Shown here: positions 53,183 to 63,164 of the stretch, piece after piece
Layout: each line of letters begins with the position of its first letter
Numbering within the stretch: position 1 is the first letter of the stretch
Assembly: GCF_000733755.1 (NCBI RefSeq)
Contig: NZ_JPOF01000002.1
Coordinates: 310,001-374,000, forward strand
Length of the DNA: 64,000 nucleotides
Origin: Lachnoclostridium phytofermentans
GTDB lineage: Bacteria; Bacillota; Clostridia; Lachnospirales; Lachnospiraceae
Direction of reading: 5' to 3'
Made by a program: the position numbers and the translations under genes
Notes under the pieces: model-generated
The model's input: only the letters and a program-made list of their open reading frames with translations
Database searches by the model: none
Told to the model about the DNA's origin: nothing

Positions 53183-53932
53183 CTATTCAATTGTAGCTTT
53201 TCCCTGAGCAGACACCTTTTCAATCTTAGCCTTTACCCTCTCCGGATCACCAAGATATGCTTTATAAAGGAATTTTCCCTTCTCATCCAATTCATAGACC
53301 AAAGGTATTCCAGTGGGAATGTTAACATTTAATATCTCTTCTGGTGACATATCTTCAATATATTTTACCAGTGCACGTAAGGAATTACCATGTGCTGCTA
53401 TTAAGACTCTTTTACCTGCCATCATATCTTTTAATATGACCTCATTATAATAAGGTACTACTCTCGCGATAGTATCTTTTAAGCTCTCTCCGAAAGGAAG
53501 TACCTCACTACTTTCGTTTCTATACTGCTCTTGATATTTTGGATTACGCTCATCATCCTCCTTAAGTAAAGGTGGAGCTATATCATAACTGCGTCTCCAT
53601 ATCTTTACTTGTTCTTCTCCATATTTTTCAGCTGTTTCCGATTTATTTAATCCCTGTAACGTTCCATAGTGCCTCTCATTGAGTTTCCAGCTTTTCACCA
53701 CAGGTAACCAGGCTCTATCCATTTCATCCAGTGCTAGATTCAAGGTATGTATTGCGCGCTTTAAGTAAGACGTATAGCAAACATCGAAATCATATCCATT
53801 TTCCTTTAGGGTAATGCCCGCCATTGCTGCTTCCTTTTTCCCCGTATCAGACAAATCAACATCTGTCCAACCAGTAAATAAATTTTCTTTATTCCATTCA
53901 CTTTCTCCATGTCTTAACAATACTAATTTCAT
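53183..53932 (-). CDS. gpmA: 2,3-bisphosphoglycerate-dependent phosphoglycerate mutase
   Basis: A 249-residue glycolytic mutase of the acid-phosphatase-like fold. The phosphohistidine is in [20 protein letters not shown], and other conserved parts are [25 protein letters not shown] and [17 protein letters not shown]. The start at 53932 has GGAGG 9 bases upstream; the earlier ATG is rejected because it abuts the SD. The gene ends in two consecutive TAG codons. Confidence 0.97.
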   Translation of the reverse strand: MKLVLLRHGESEWNKENLFTGWTDVDLSDTGKKEAAMAGITLKENGYDFDVCYTSYLKRAIHTLNLALDEMDRAWLPVVKSWKLNERHYGTLQGLNKSETAEKYGEEQVKIWRRSYDIAPPLLKEDDERNPKYQEQYRNESSEVLPFGESLKDTIARVVPYYNEVILKDMMAGKRVLIAAHGNSLRALVKYIEDMSPEEILNVNIPTGIPLVYELDEKGKFLYKAYLGDPERVKAKIEKVSAQGKATIE

Positions 53933-54245
53933 ATTTATCATCCTCCTTAAAAGATAAAAATTAAATATCCAATTTGATTTACTCTGTATCTTTACCTCAA
54001 ATACTACAATACTCTATTTTATTATACTGCTAATCTATTATCTTTAATATCTGATTTTTTTAAGGTATTTTATTATACCTTATAGTTTCCTACTCTTTGA
54101 TAGACCATTCTTATCGCAATGTTGCTATTGGAGTATTTTAATTTTTATGTACTTTCAATCGTACTTTTATTCGTTAAAAACTGTTCTCAATCTACACCTC
54201 GTGATTTTTGTAGTGATGGAATGCATCCATCAAACAAAATAGAAA
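53933..54245. other. Intergenic stretch, no gene seen
   Basis: AT-rich sequence upstream of gpmA; presumably holds its promoter, but I could not pick convincing -35/-10 boxes. Confidence 0.4.
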
Positions 54246-54307
54246 GACCCTGTAATTAAGATAAGTTAAAGAGCAATTTCTCTTTGAACTTATTTAGTTA
54301 CAAGGTC
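54246..54307 (-). terminator. Hairpin ending the sugar ABC transporter operon
   Basis: GACCCTGTAA (54246-54255) pairs with TTACAAGGTC (54298-54307) with one mismatch. Inner stems are AAGTT/AACTT and AAAGAG/CTCTTT, and TTTCTATTTTG follows on the minus strand. It is related to the 31857-31928 hairpin. Confidence 0.7.
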
Positions 54308-54432
54308 TATCTTTTAGATGTTTATGATGATTTACTTATTTTTTACAAAAATATAAAAGTAACTGATTTAATAATATTCATTTATTTCCTACTAACCATT
54401 TAGTTTCTGATTAACTAGTTATTCTTATGAAC

Positions 54433-56196
54433 TTATTTAGAACGATTATACATCTCATTATATAAGTCTACTAAATTCTGGCTGTTCAAATTCTGACAAC
54501 TTGCTACATAAGCATCCCAATCATTCGTGATACTCATCTGACCAGTTACAAACTTAAGAGTCCAAGCATTAACATTGTCAATCAAAGGAGTCTTCCAAAG
54601 ATTAATCTGTTCATTTTCATCTTCTGTCGATGAGAAGGAAGGATTTAAAGGTCTAATTGCTCTGTATTCTGCAACTCTTGCATAGTAATCCTGCATAACA
54701 GGTGTAAAGTTATCTGTTAATTGCTCATTGTTACCACCATACCAGAAGTTACCACCTGCATATCCAAGTTCAAGTCGTAAATCTTTTTGCTTTGTTTCAT
54801 CGGTTGCAGCGATACCAAGACCACCACAGAACCAGTTTTCTGTTAATGCTTTTACTTTGAGTCCAGTTGCTTCATCGGTTACATAATTCCAATGTTCTCC
54901 CTCAACCCCCCATTTAGCAAGTGTCTTACCAGCATCGGAGTACCATAACCAGTCAACAAAACGAAGCATCTTAATAAAATCATCTTCTCCAAGTTCCTTC
55001 AAAGCCTTACTAGCAATCATGACACCATTCTCAAGACGAGAGTTCTCAGATGTGTACTCATTTTTTCCTCTTGGATATACCGTTAAATAGGTAGCGTAGT
55101 TTCCTGCTCCTAAACCTTCATCCAATCCCTGTAACCATGCTGTGTACTGAGAACGATTAACACTGATAATTACTGTCTCACCACGATAGAATTTATTGTT
55201 TGCTGTTACATCATCTTGGGTAAATGTTTCAGGATCTAAGATACCTCCAGCGATATATTTATTTGCAACCGTTACAAACTCTTTGTAATCATCTGATGTT
55301 GATGCAAAATACCACTGATCAGTTTCAGCATCATATTGCATACCATTACCAATTGCCCATCCAGAAGGTACATCATAGGATGCAGCTATTAACTTAAGAA
55401 GGTTACCGCCATTCCCTTGACCGGATTCCGTACCACACCATAAATCAGACCAGATGTAGTCACTTTCCTTACACATACCTTTACTTACCATATATGCCTT
55501 AACACCAACTAAGACATCGTACAATTCATCCCAAGTCCAATCATTTTCTAATGTTGAAACATCATATCCAGCTGCCTTAAAGATATCATCGCGAATTAAA
55601 AAGGTATAATCTTGTAATGCACTTTCCTTCATACCTGGAAGACGATAGTACTTGCCATCTGCACGAACAATTGTCTTAACATCAGCTTCCATGTTGTATT
55701 TTGTGTAGAAATCTTGATAGTTTGGCATATATTGTACCCAATCAGATACTGCCACTACCGCACCACCATCCACAAATGCTGATTCATCGTAAGTTTTTGG
55801 AATGATATAAGCCGATTCTCCACCATTAATCATAAGAGCTTTTTTGTTATCATAGTCACCACTATCAATTTTTGTTACTTCCAATGTAACATTCGTTAAT
55901 TCTTTAATCTTAGCAAATAAACCTTCTGTTTCCCATCTCTCTACCATTGGATACCAGCTGGCATCACTAAAGAACATGGAATATGTAACTGGCTCATCCG
56001 AATGAAATGTATTTAAGCCAAACTCATAACCTAATTTTTCTTCTACCGGTGCTTGTGTTGCCTCTGGTACTTTTGTAGCAGTCGGTTCATTTGTAATATT
56101 GTTATTGTTATTAGACTCTTTACCCTTGTTACCACACGCAGCTAATGATACTACCATGGCTACACATAAAACTAAACTTAGAACCTTTTTCTTCAT
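54433..56196 (-). CDS. Extracellular sugar-binding lipoprotein of a CUT1 ABC transporter
   Basis: A 587-residue solute-binding protein. The N-terminus MKKKVLSLVLCVAMVVSLAA is followed by lipobox cysteine (AACGNKGKE) and a Asn/Thr/Pro-rich linker. The mature part has the large family-1 binding protein fold with two lobes (for example WDELYDVLVGVKAYMVSKGM and NKYIAGGILDPETFTQDD). Such long lipoproteins, with LplB/YtcP-type permeases, bind oligosaccharides. Strong SD GGGAGGG. It follows both permeases and is the last gene of the unit. No ATPase gene is present, so MsiK-like sharing is probable. Confidence 0.9.
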   Translation of the reverse strand: MKKKVLSLVLCVAMVVSLAACGNKGKESNNNNNITNEPTATKVPEATQAPVEEKLGYEFGLNTFHSDEPVTYSMFFSDASWYPMVERWETEGLFAKIKELTNVTLEVTKIDSGDYDNKKALMINGGESAYIIPKTYDESAFVDGGAVVAVSDWVQYMPNYQDFYTKYNMEADVKTIVRADGKYYRLPGMKESALQDYTFLIRDDIFKAAGYDVSTLENDWTWDELYDVLVGVKAYMVSKGMCKESDYIWSDLWCGTESGQGNGGNLLKLIAASYDVPSGWAIGNGMQYDAETDQWYFASTSDDYKEFVTVANKYIAGGILDPETFTQDDVTANNKFYRGETVIISVNRSQYTAWLQGLDEGLGAGNYATYLTVYPRGKNEYTSENSRLENGVMIASKALKELGEDDFIKMLRFVDWLWYSDAGKTLAKWGVEGEHWNYVTDEATGLKVKALTENWFCGGLGIAATDETKQKDLRLELGYAGGNFWYGGNNEQLTDNFTPVMQDYYARVAEYRAIRPLNPSFSSTEDENEQINLWKTPLIDNVNAWTLKFVTGQMSITNDWDAYVASCQNLNSQNLVDLYNEMYNRSK

Positions 56197-56283
56197 ATTT
56201 TCCCTCCCATAAAAGATTTGTTGATTTCTATACTAACTTTCCATCGAAAGAAAGTATCTCGTGAAAGGCCTCGATTTTATTGT

Positions 56284-57204
56284 CTATTCCTTAACGCCAC
56301 CGAGCATCATTCCTTGTACAAAGTACTTCTGTATAAACGGATATACACAAATGATAGGTACTGCCATCAATACCATACAGCAAGATTTAATATTGGCTGC
56401 AATTTGCATGGTCTCTGCATTTGCTGCACCAGGATTCGCTGAAGTTGAAGTACCAATAATAATTTGTCTTAAATAATATGCAACTGGCCATTTCTCTCTA
56501 TCATCTAAATATAAAAATGCAGTAAACCAATTACTCCAATAGCCAGACATATAGAACAATGTCATGGTAGCCATTATTGGCTTTGAAAGTGGTAGAACAA
56601 TTTTAAAGAACACACCAAATTTAGATAATCCATCGATTTCACCAGCTTCTTCTAGTTCTGTTGGTACATTAGCAAAAAAAGATCGCATAAGTAGAACATA
56701 ATAAGTACCAATTAATCCAGGTAAGATAAATGCAGCCATCGTATTTCGTATCCCAAGCTTATTAATCAACACGTAGTTCGGGATCATACCTCCACCAAAA
56801 TACATGGTAAAGATAATAAATGGACCAAAAAACTTGTTTAATCTAAGATGAGGTTTCGATAAAGGATATGCTAGTATAGAGGAAGTAAAGAGTGATCCTA
56901 TTGTTCCTATCACTGCATAGATTACTGTATTTAAGTAGTATCGCTGAAAATCTCCTTTCGCAAATACTGACTTATATGTAACAATATTAAAATCCACTGG
57001 AAATATGCTAACTTGCCCTTTTATAATCGCTGATTCTGACGAAAACGATTGCGCAACCAAATATAGAAAAGGATATAAGGTTGCTATACATATGATAGTT
57101 AAAAGGATAGCGTTAAAAACTTTAAATACCTTATAGCTTGTGGATTCTTTTATTTTAGAAGGAACGTAATTCCCTTTATTTTTTGAACTAACTGCTACTG
57201 ACAT
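56284..57204 (-). CDS. CUT1 ABC transporter permease, MalG/LplC-like (second permease)
   Basis: A 306-residue membrane permease with about six hydrophobic segments. The EAA loop that contacts the ATPase is EEAGEIDGLSKFGVFFKIVLPLSKPIM. The start at 57204 follows GGAGG by 7 bases; the longer GTG frame is rejected. It starts 14 bases after the first permease's stop. The gene ends in TAG. Length and order fit the LplC/YtcP subgroup. Confidence 0.93.
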   Translation of the reverse strand: MSVAVSSKNKGNYVPSKIKESTSYKVFKVFNAILLTIICIATLYPFLYLVAQSFSSESAIIKGQVSIFPVDFNIVTYKSVFAKGDFQRYYLNTVIYAVIGTIGSLFTSSILAYPLSKPHLRLNKFFGPFIIFTMYFGGGMIPNYVLINKLGIRNTMAAFILPGLIGTYYVLLMRSFFANVPTELEEAGEIDGLSKFGVFFKIVLPLSKPIMATMTLFYMSGYWSNWFTAFLYLDDREKWPVAYYLRQIIIGTSTSANPGAANAETMQIAANIKSCCMVLMAVPIICVYPFIQKYFVQGMMLGGVKE

Positions 57205-57218
57205 CTCGCTACCTCCTA

Positions 57219-58166
57219 TTACCACAGTCCGCTTTCAGTGGTTTTCCTTGAAATGATATTTGCTGTCATAAGAAGTGCCAAATTAATGATACCCTCAAAC
57301 AAACCAACTGCTGTAGCATAACTATAGTTACCAGAACCAACACCCATTCGATAAACATAGGTAGAGACAATATCAGAAGTTTCATATGTCATTGGGTTAT
57401 ATAGCAAAAATACTTTTTCAAAAGCACCACCTGAACCAACTAATCCACCGATATCTAATATCAACAAGGTTGTTATTGTTGGAAGGATACAAGGTAATGT
57501 GATATGCCACACACGTTTAAATCGATTCGCCCCATCCACCGTAGCCGCTTCATAAAGACTCGGGCTAATTCCTGCGATTGCAGCTAAGTACAATATGGTT
57601 CCCCATCCCAGTCCTTGCCAAATTCCTGATCCAACAAAGATGGTTGGAAACCATTCTGGTATGGAAATGAACGGAATTGTATCTTTCCCCATGGCCGCCA
57701 AGAGAGAATTGATTGGTCCATTCGTAGAAAGTAATTCTTTTACCATTCCAGCTACGATTACCATGGAGATAAAGTGCGGTAGGTAAGAAACTGTCTGAAC
57801 AAATTTTTTCCATGGCAGGCACCGTATCTCATTAAGGAGTAACGCAAAGATTAAGGTTGCAGGAAAACGTATTAGTAAATAAGAAACATTTAAGAATAAA
57901 GTATTTTTAAATGCACGCCAGAAGCTTTGGTCCGCCATAAACTGTTTAAAATACTTTAATCCACTCCACTCATCTCCGAAAATACTACTTCCTGCTCGGT
58001 ACTTACGAAACGCTATGATGTTACCAAACATTGGAATATAGCGAAAAATCACATAGTACACAATCGGTATCACTAGAAATGCATATAGATGCCAATTTCG
58101 CTTTATATGCCTTAAGAGCGGTTCTTGTTTTGCCTTTTTGGACTTTAATGTTTGCTCTTTTTTCAT
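57219..58166 (-). CDS. CUT1 ABC transporter permease, MalF/LplB-like (first permease)
   Basis: A 315-residue permease with about six membrane segments. The EAA loop is YEAATVDGANRFKRVWHITL near residue 215, ending PCILPTITTLLI. A conserved KKEQTLKSKKAKQ cytoplasmic tail begins the protein. Strong SD GGGAGGAG before the ATG. It heads the transport operon (permease, permease, binding protein) and has no sugar regulator beside it. Confidence 0.93.
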   Translation of the reverse strand: MKKEQTLKSKKAKQEPLLRHIKRNWHLYAFLVIPIVYYVIFRYIPMFGNIIAFRKYRAGSSIFGDEWSGLKYFKQFMADQSFWRAFKNTLFLNVSYLLIRFPATLIFALLLNEIRCLPWKKFVQTVSYLPHFISMVIVAGMVKELLSTNGPINSLLAAMGKDTIPFISIPEWFPTIFVGSGIWQGLGWGTILYLAAIAGISPSLYEAATVDGANRFKRVWHITLPCILPTITTLLILDIGGLVGSGGAFEKVFLLYNPMTYETSDIVSTYVYRMGVGSGNYSYATAVGLFEGIINLALLMTANIISRKTTESGLW

Positions 58167-58592
58167 AAAACATTTCTCCTCCCAATTGTTAATTCAATAT
58201 CCTTTGTATATGATTCCATTATATGTATTTTTTTTAAAACATGCTTACCATATTTTGCTTTTCAATATTCATATATTGCTATTTTTTAAAATAAACTTCT
58301 TTATTTTTGGTTATTATGTTAAATTAATTTAGAAATATTTGTTTATTATCTATCCATATTTCTATATTTCTAGATGTTTTATTATTATTTTTGTGCATTT
58401 TATATAATGGTTTCTTTATGGCGGAAAAGGTAAGAGACGTCTTATAACCTCAAATAAGTGTGATTTAATGATGCACTTGTCTCATATCCAATGCATAGAT
58501 AACAAAGTGAAGTTGAAGTGTAACTGGAGAACTGTATCATATTTATGAAATAATGTGTAATTTAGGGTTGACTTTTAAACGGTAGAAATATT
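58167..58592. other. Intergenic stretch upstream of the sugar transporter
   Basis: Very AT-rich, no gene seen. It must hold the promoter of the transporter operon, but no single pair of boxes stands out. Confidence 0.4.
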
Positions 58593-58661
58593 ATGAAAAA
58601 AATAGCAGTACTGAATGATTTTCAAGGAACTCTTGGCGGTGGTAAAATTGATCTAGCATAA
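58593..58661 (+). other. Possible 22-codon micro-ORF or gene remnant
   Basis: Plus strand ATG AAA AAA ATA to TAA, giving MKKIAVLNDFQGTLGGGKID plus LA. No good SD is present. The opening resembles sugar-kinase N-termini, so it may be a deletion remnant. A weak TTGACT-17-TTATGA promoter-like pair overlaps its start. Confidence 0.25.
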
Positions 58662-58710
58662 GGAAAAAGCTAGTCTATTTCGAAATTTTCGTTATCAATA
58701 TTAAAAGTTA

Positions 58711-58745
58711 AAAAGATAAACACACTTCGCGAACTTTTCCTGTCA
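58711..58745. repeat. 35-bp palindromic repeat, diverged copy 2
   Basis: Carries CACACTTCGCGAACTTTTCC-TGTCATGA, matching the right half of the 20210-20244 element (GCTT-GCGAACTTTTTCTTGTCAT); the left arm has decayed. Confidence 0.5.
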
Positions 58746-58860
58746 TGAATAGTAAAGCACCAGGTAGACCAAAATGGAATACCCAGTGCTTTCCTAAAAT
58801 ATATTTTGAATTATTTGTACTTAAAATCATTTTTTATTACTTTTTATCTCATCCTGATAT

Positions 58861-59859
58861 TTATTCAGATTTTAAGATTCTCTCAATCTGCTTTAATTCC
58901 TCTTGCGAGAACTTAATATTCCCGACAATCTTCACATTTTCTTCAATCTGTGATGGTCTTGATGCTCCAATTAAAACACTGGTTACTTCACCATCACGTA
59001 AGATCCAGGAAAGTGCCATCTGAGCAAGACTTTGACCTCGCTCTTTTGCTATATTTTGTAATGCTTTGATTTGGTATAGTCTCTCTTCGGTGATGTCACC
59101 TTCCTTAAGAAATCTGCCATCCGTAATCACCCTACTGTCCTTAGGTATTCCATGTAAGTATCGATCCGTTAATAATCCCTGTGCTAATGGGCAAAATGCA
59201 ATTACTCCAATTCCATCTTTCGCTGCATAAGGTTTTAATCCATCCTCCTCGATGGTACGATCAAAAAGAGAATATTTGCGTTGATTAATGATAAACGGAC
59301 ACTTAAGATCACGAAGAATTGCTGCCGCTTCTTTTGTTTGCTCTTTATTATAATTGGAAATTCCAACATATAATGCTTTTCCACTTTTTACAATCGCATC
59401 TAACGCAAGCATTGTTTCTTCTAATGGAGTCTCAGGATCTGGCCTATGATGATAAAAGATATCTACATATTCTAGTCCCATGCGTTTTAAGCTCTGATCC
59501 AAGCTTGAAATTAAATATTTTCTTGATCCCCATTCACCATATGGTCCTGGCCACATATAGTAACCTGCTTTTGTGGATATCACTAACTCATCACGATATG
59601 GCTTAAAATCAGTTGCCAGAATTCGACCAAAATTCTCTTCTGCACTTCCTGCTACTGGCCCATAATTATTAGCCAAATCAAAATGTGTAATTCCATAATC
59701 AAAAGCTGTTTTACACATCTCCTTCATATTATCAAAATTTCCGTTGCTTCCAAAATTATGCCATAAACCAAGAGAAACAGCTGGAAGCTTTAATCCACTC
59801 TTTCCACAACGAAAGTACTCCATACGGTCATATCGGTATTCATTTGCTATGTAACTCAT
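58861..59859 (-). CDS. Aldo/keto reductase, YghZ (L-glyceraldehyde-3-phosphate reductase) type
   Basis: A 332-residue NADPH-dependent reductase of the AKR14-like group. It starts MSYIANEYRYDRMEYFRCGK, then GLWHNFGSNGNFDNMKEMCK with the catalytic region THFDLANNYGPVAGSAEENFG (the Asp and Tyr), STKAGYYMWPG, YVDIFYHHRPDPETPLEETM and GVIAFCPLAQGLLTDRYL. Close relatives detoxify aldehydes and reduce sugar phosphates. AAGGAAGG lies 8 bases before the ATG. It is divergent from the esterase gene on the plus strand. Confidence 0.93.
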   Translation of the reverse strand: MSYIANEYRYDRMEYFRCGKSGLKLPAVSLGLWHNFGSNGNFDNMKEMCKTAFDYGITHFDLANNYGPVAGSAEENFGRILATDFKPYRDELVISTKAGYYMWPGPYGEWGSRKYLISSLDQSLKRMGLEYVDIFYHHRPDPETPLEETMLALDAIVKSGKALYVGISNYNKEQTKEAAAILRDLKCPFIINQRKYSLFDRTIEEDGLKPYAAKDGIGVIAFCPLAQGLLTDRYLHGIPKDSRVITDGRFLKEGDITEERLYQIKALQNIAKERGQSLAQMALSWILRDGEVTSVLIGASRPSQIEENVKIVGNIKFSQEELKQIERILKSE

Positions 59860-60161
59860 ATTTTTTACCTTCCTTTCTAATAAAAAAAATAGAAAACCAT
59901 TCTTATGTATGAAATGTAATTCTATTTACATCCCTTTCTTTTTATTTCTTACCCATAGTCTAAACCTTAGAGTTAACTCAAAGTCAAGCACTTTTTACAG
60001 TCTTAACTTCAAATTTGATGAATTTATGGCATTATTTGATATGCACTTTACACCTCCCTATGTTATAGTTATCCTAAGCTAATAGTTAATTATTTTTATA
60101 GTGTTTAAAAGCTACAAAACCTTTGTTTCATGTTTCTAATACTAGAAGGAGGAAACTTCCC
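59860..60161. other. Divergent promoter region between reductase and esterase genes
   Basis: About 300 bases of AT-rich DNA with no gene. It must contain promoters in both directions. No operator palindrome stood out. Confidence 0.4.
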
Positions 60162-62039
60162 ATGAAACTATCACCACTATTTTGTGACGGAATGGTTCTT
60201 TTAAGGGGGCAAGAACAAAATCTTCTCGGTCAAACAACTCCCTATAGGGATGTAACCCTTAACTTTCTATCACATACTTATCATACCTTCTCTGATTCTA
60301 AAGGTAATTTCACCATAACTTTACCAAAGATGCCAGCTGGGGGACCTTACGAAATTACTTTAATCGGTGATGAAACAATTACAATACAGGACATTTATTT
60401 TGGAGATGTCTATTTACTAAGTGGACAATCCAACATGGAACTCCCAATTCGTAGAACATTAAATTATAACGCTGAAGAAATCAGCCATGCAAATGAAAAA
60501 CAAATTAGGTATTTTACAGTTCCCAAACATTATCAATTTGATGCCCCTTCTAACAATTTAGAAGAAGGAAGCTGGAAGAGTGTTACTCCTGAATCTATTT
60601 TACCAATGAGTGCTGTTGGATATTACTTTGCAAAAGAGATCTATGATCGCTATCATGTTCCGGTCGGTCTTATCGAAGCCGCAGTTGGTGGTGCACCAAT
60701 TGAAGCATTTATAAGCGAAGAAACACTTCATCAATTTGGCCGTTACGATTCGATTATTAAACAGAATAAACAAGAAGCTTATGTCGATGGTGTAATAGAG
60801 GAAGAAAATTATCGTATGCAACGCTGGTTTCAAACGCTTGATAACTTGGATCTTGGATTAAAGCAGCCCGAATGGTATCAGCCAGATTATATAGAAGAAG
60901 GTTTTTCCCCGCAACTTATTCCTGCACTTTTTCGTGATAATATACTCGGAACAATTCGCGGAAGCTTTTGGTTTCGAAAAACTTTTACCATGCCAGAAGA
61001 CTATCAGGATGAGGATTCCATTCTATACTTTGGAAGTATTATAGACTCTGATCAAGTATATTTAAATGGTACATTAATAGGACGGACAGAATACAAATAC
61101 CCTCCTCGTTGCTACCCTATTCCTACTGGATTATTAAAAAAAGGAAGGAATACCATTGCGATTCGTGTCATTAGTAGCACAAATCCTGGAGGCTTTGTAC
61201 CAGATAAACCTTATGGCATAAAATATGGTTTAAATTTCTTTGATTTATCTGGAACTTGGCAGTATCGAATCGGCGCAACGTGCGAGACACTACCTCATCA
61301 AACCTTCTTTACGAATATGCCAACAAGTTTATATCAAGGGATGATCTTCCCACTTAAAAATTATGAAATAAAGGGAGTTCTTTTTTATCAGGGAGAATCC
61401 AATGACTCTCATCCTGAGTGGTATGAAGAACTTTTTAAAGCGATGATTAAAGACTGGCGGGTTCTTTTTCATAATCAAACTTTGCCATTTTTCTATGTAC
61501 AGTTATCCAATTTTGGTAACCATATGAGGTATCATTCTGGTACGAATTGGGCTTATTTAAGAGAAGCTCAGCGTCACATACTTAATGTACCGAATACTGC
61601 AATGGCTGTAACCTTAGATGTCGGAGAATACAATGACTTACATCCTCAGAATAAAGAAGCAGTTGGCAAGCGTTTGGCTCTCGCTGTAAGAGCACTGGTT
61701 TATGGTGAGGATATCATCTATCAAGGTCCACTAATTTTTGATTATAATTTTGTATTCCAGGAAAACAAATCATATTTAGACCTGTTTTTTTCATTTGCAG
61801 AGAATGGCCTTCATATCATCGGAGATCAGATACAAACACTCGAACTTAGTATGGATGGTTCTACTTGGGAAAAAGCCTCTGCTACCACGCTAAATAATAA
61901 ACTTCGTATACCGATTGCATCGAACTTGCCACACTTTGTTCGCTATGCTTTTGAAAATAATCCCGAGGGAGCAAATCTATACAACGTAGAAGGCTTACCA
62001 GCTTCCTCCTTCCTAATTCCATTGCAAGCATCATCTTAA
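60162..62039 (+). CDS. Sialate O-acetylesterase-like (SASA/SGNH) carbohydrate esterase
   Basis: A 625-residue enzyme, one of only two plus-strand protein genes here. The SGNH nucleophile block is DVYLLSGQSNMELPIRRT at about residue 85, and the late FYQGESND and DLHPQNKEAVGKRLA supply the other catalytic parts (Asp/His). A jelly-roll insertion with a beta-galactosidase-like sugar-binding domain lies around 250-400 (GSFWFRKTFTMPEDYQDED). No signal peptide is seen, so it probably works in the cytoplasm on acetylated sugars or xylo-oligosaccharides. AGGAGG lies 9 bases before the ATG at 60162; the upstream ATG is rejected. Confidence 0.93.
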   Translation: MKLSPLFCDGMVLLRGQEQNLLGQTTPYRDVTLNFLSHTYHTFSDSKGNFTITLPKMPAGGPYEITLIGDETITIQDIYFGDVYLLSGQSNMELPIRRTLNYNAEEISHANEKQIRYFTVPKHYQFDAPSNNLEEGSWKSVTPESILPMSAVGYYFAKEIYDRYHVPVGLIEAAVGGAPIEAFISEETLHQFGRYDSIIKQNKQEAYVDGVIEEENYRMQRWFQTLDNLDLGLKQPEWYQPDYIEEGFSPQLIPALFRDNILGTIRGSFWFRKTFTMPEDYQDEDSILYFGSIIDSDQVYLNGTLIGRTEYKYPPRCYPIPTGLLKKGRNTIAIRVISSTNPGGFVPDKPYGIKYGLNFFDLSGTWQYRIGATCETLPHQTFFTNMPTSLYQGMIFPLKNYEIKGVLFYQGESNDSHPEWYEELFKAMIKDWRVLFHNQTLPFFYVQLSNFGNHMRYHSGTNWAYLREAQRHILNVPNTAMAVTLDVGEYNDLHPQNKEAVGKRLALAVRALVYGEDIIYQGPLIFDYNFVFQENKSYLDLFFSFAENGLHIIGDQIQTLELSMDGSTWEKASATTLNNKLRIPIASNLPHFVRYAFENNPEGANLYNVEGLPASSFLIPLQASS

Positions 62040-62055
62040 TTGTATTCCTTAATCG

Positions 62056-62096
62056 AAAGAGGCTATTGCAACGTCCTATGTTGCAATAGCCTCTTT
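62056..62096. terminator. Bidirectional terminator between esterase and ddh
   Basis: AAAGAGGCTATTGCAAC and GTTGCAATAGCCTCTTT are perfect 17-bp arms with a 7-base loop. It ends the plus-strand esterase and the minus-strand ddh. Confidence 0.93.
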
Positions 62097-62109
62097 ACAT
62101 TATATTATT

Positions 62110-63096
62110 TTAAAGCATTTCTTTTCTTAATTCTTCGGAGCTCTTCGAACTAAGATAAGCTGGTGCAATATCAAAAACTGTCTTGCATCCCTTTTGTCCC
62201 TCTTTATTTAAGCGATATGCCGCTCTGGCATATGCCACTAATACACAGGAGGTAAACTCTGGATTGGAATCAAGTTTAAGAGAATATTCTATGATATGAG
62301 AATGTTCTTCCTCCCATCCAGTCTTCCCACTACGAATAACAAAGCCTCCATGAGGAATTCCACTATGATCTTTCTTTAGTTCCTCTTCACTAATAAAGTG
62401 AACTGTTGTATCATAATCAGCAAAGTAATTTGGCATCGTTTTAATATCCTGCTCAATCTTAGCCAAGTCTGCTCCTTCTTCCGCTACTACAAAGCACTCT
62501 CTTATATGTTTTTCTCTCGTATTTAACTTAGGATTATCACCTTTTCTAACTGACTCTAGTGCAGCCTCAACTGGTATGGTATATTGCTTACCATTCTTCA
62601 CACCTGCAACGCGACGGATTGCATCGGAATGACCTTGACTAACTCCCTTACCCCAGAAGGTATAATCAGAACCAGTTGGTAAAATTGCATTTGCATACAA
62701 ACGATTTAAGGAGAACATTCCTGGATCCCAGCCAACAGATATAATTGCTACATTCCCGTGTTCCGCTGCGACCTTATCTACGGAATCAAAATGTACTGGA
62801 ATATTTGCATGGGTATCAAAGCTATCTACTACATTAAAATACTTCGCATATTCCGGTGTTTGTTTTGGTAAATCAGTCGCACTACCTCCACATAGAATAA
62901 CAACATCCATTCTATCCTTCATCTTAACTACCTCATCCACATGATAAACCTTGGCTGATTCTGTTAGAATGTTTACTTCATGCGGTGGACGACGAGTGAA
63001 CACGGCAACCAACTCCATATCGTTATTTTGCTTGATTGCGCATTCTACCCCACGTCCTAAATTTCCATATCCTATAATTCCTACTCTTATTGACAA
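62110..63096 (-). CDS. ddh: meso-Diaminopimelate dehydrogenase
   Basis: A 328-residue NADPH enzyme that aminates L-tetrahydrodipicolinate directly to meso-DAP for lysine and peptidoglycan. It starts SIRVGIIGYGNLGRGVECAI with the dinucleotide fold. Diagnostic parts are VAVFTRRPPHEV, CGGSATDLPKQTPEYAKYFNVVDSFDTHANIP, SVGWDPGMFSLNRLYANAILP and FWGKGVSQGHSDAIRR. I choose the TTG at 63096 because GGAG lies 8 bases before it and homologues start there; the longer ATG frame runs through a palindromic repeat. The single-step route suggests a short lysine pathway. Confidence 0.95.
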   Translation of the reverse strand: MSIRVGIIGYGNLGRGVECAIKQNNDMELVAVFTRRPPHEVNILTESAKVYHVDEVVKMKDRMDVVILCGGSATDLPKQTPEYAKYFNVVDSFDTHANIPVHFDSVDKVAAEHGNVAIISVGWDPGMFSLNRLYANAILPTGSDYTFWGKGVSQGHSDAIRRVAGVKNGKQYTIPVEAALESVRKGDNPKLNTREKHIRECFVVAEEGADLAKIEQDIKTMPNYFADYDTTVHFISEEELKKDHSGIPHGGFVIRSGKTGWEEEHSHIIEYSLKLDSNPEFTSCVLVAYARAAYRLNKEGQKGCKTVFDIAPAYLSSKSSEELRKEML

Positions 63097-63129
63097 ATCT
63101 TTCTCTCCTTTCGTATCTTTTAATGCATG

Positions 63130-63164
63130 ACAAGGAAAAGTTCGCGAAGCGTGCTTTTTCTTGT
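63130..63164. repeat. 35-bp palindromic repeat, copy 3 (inverted)
   Basis: ACAAGGAAAAG-TTCGCGAAGCGTG-CTTTTTCTTGT, the reverse complement of the 20210 element with three changes. It lies 34 bases upstream of the ddh start. Confidence 0.7.
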
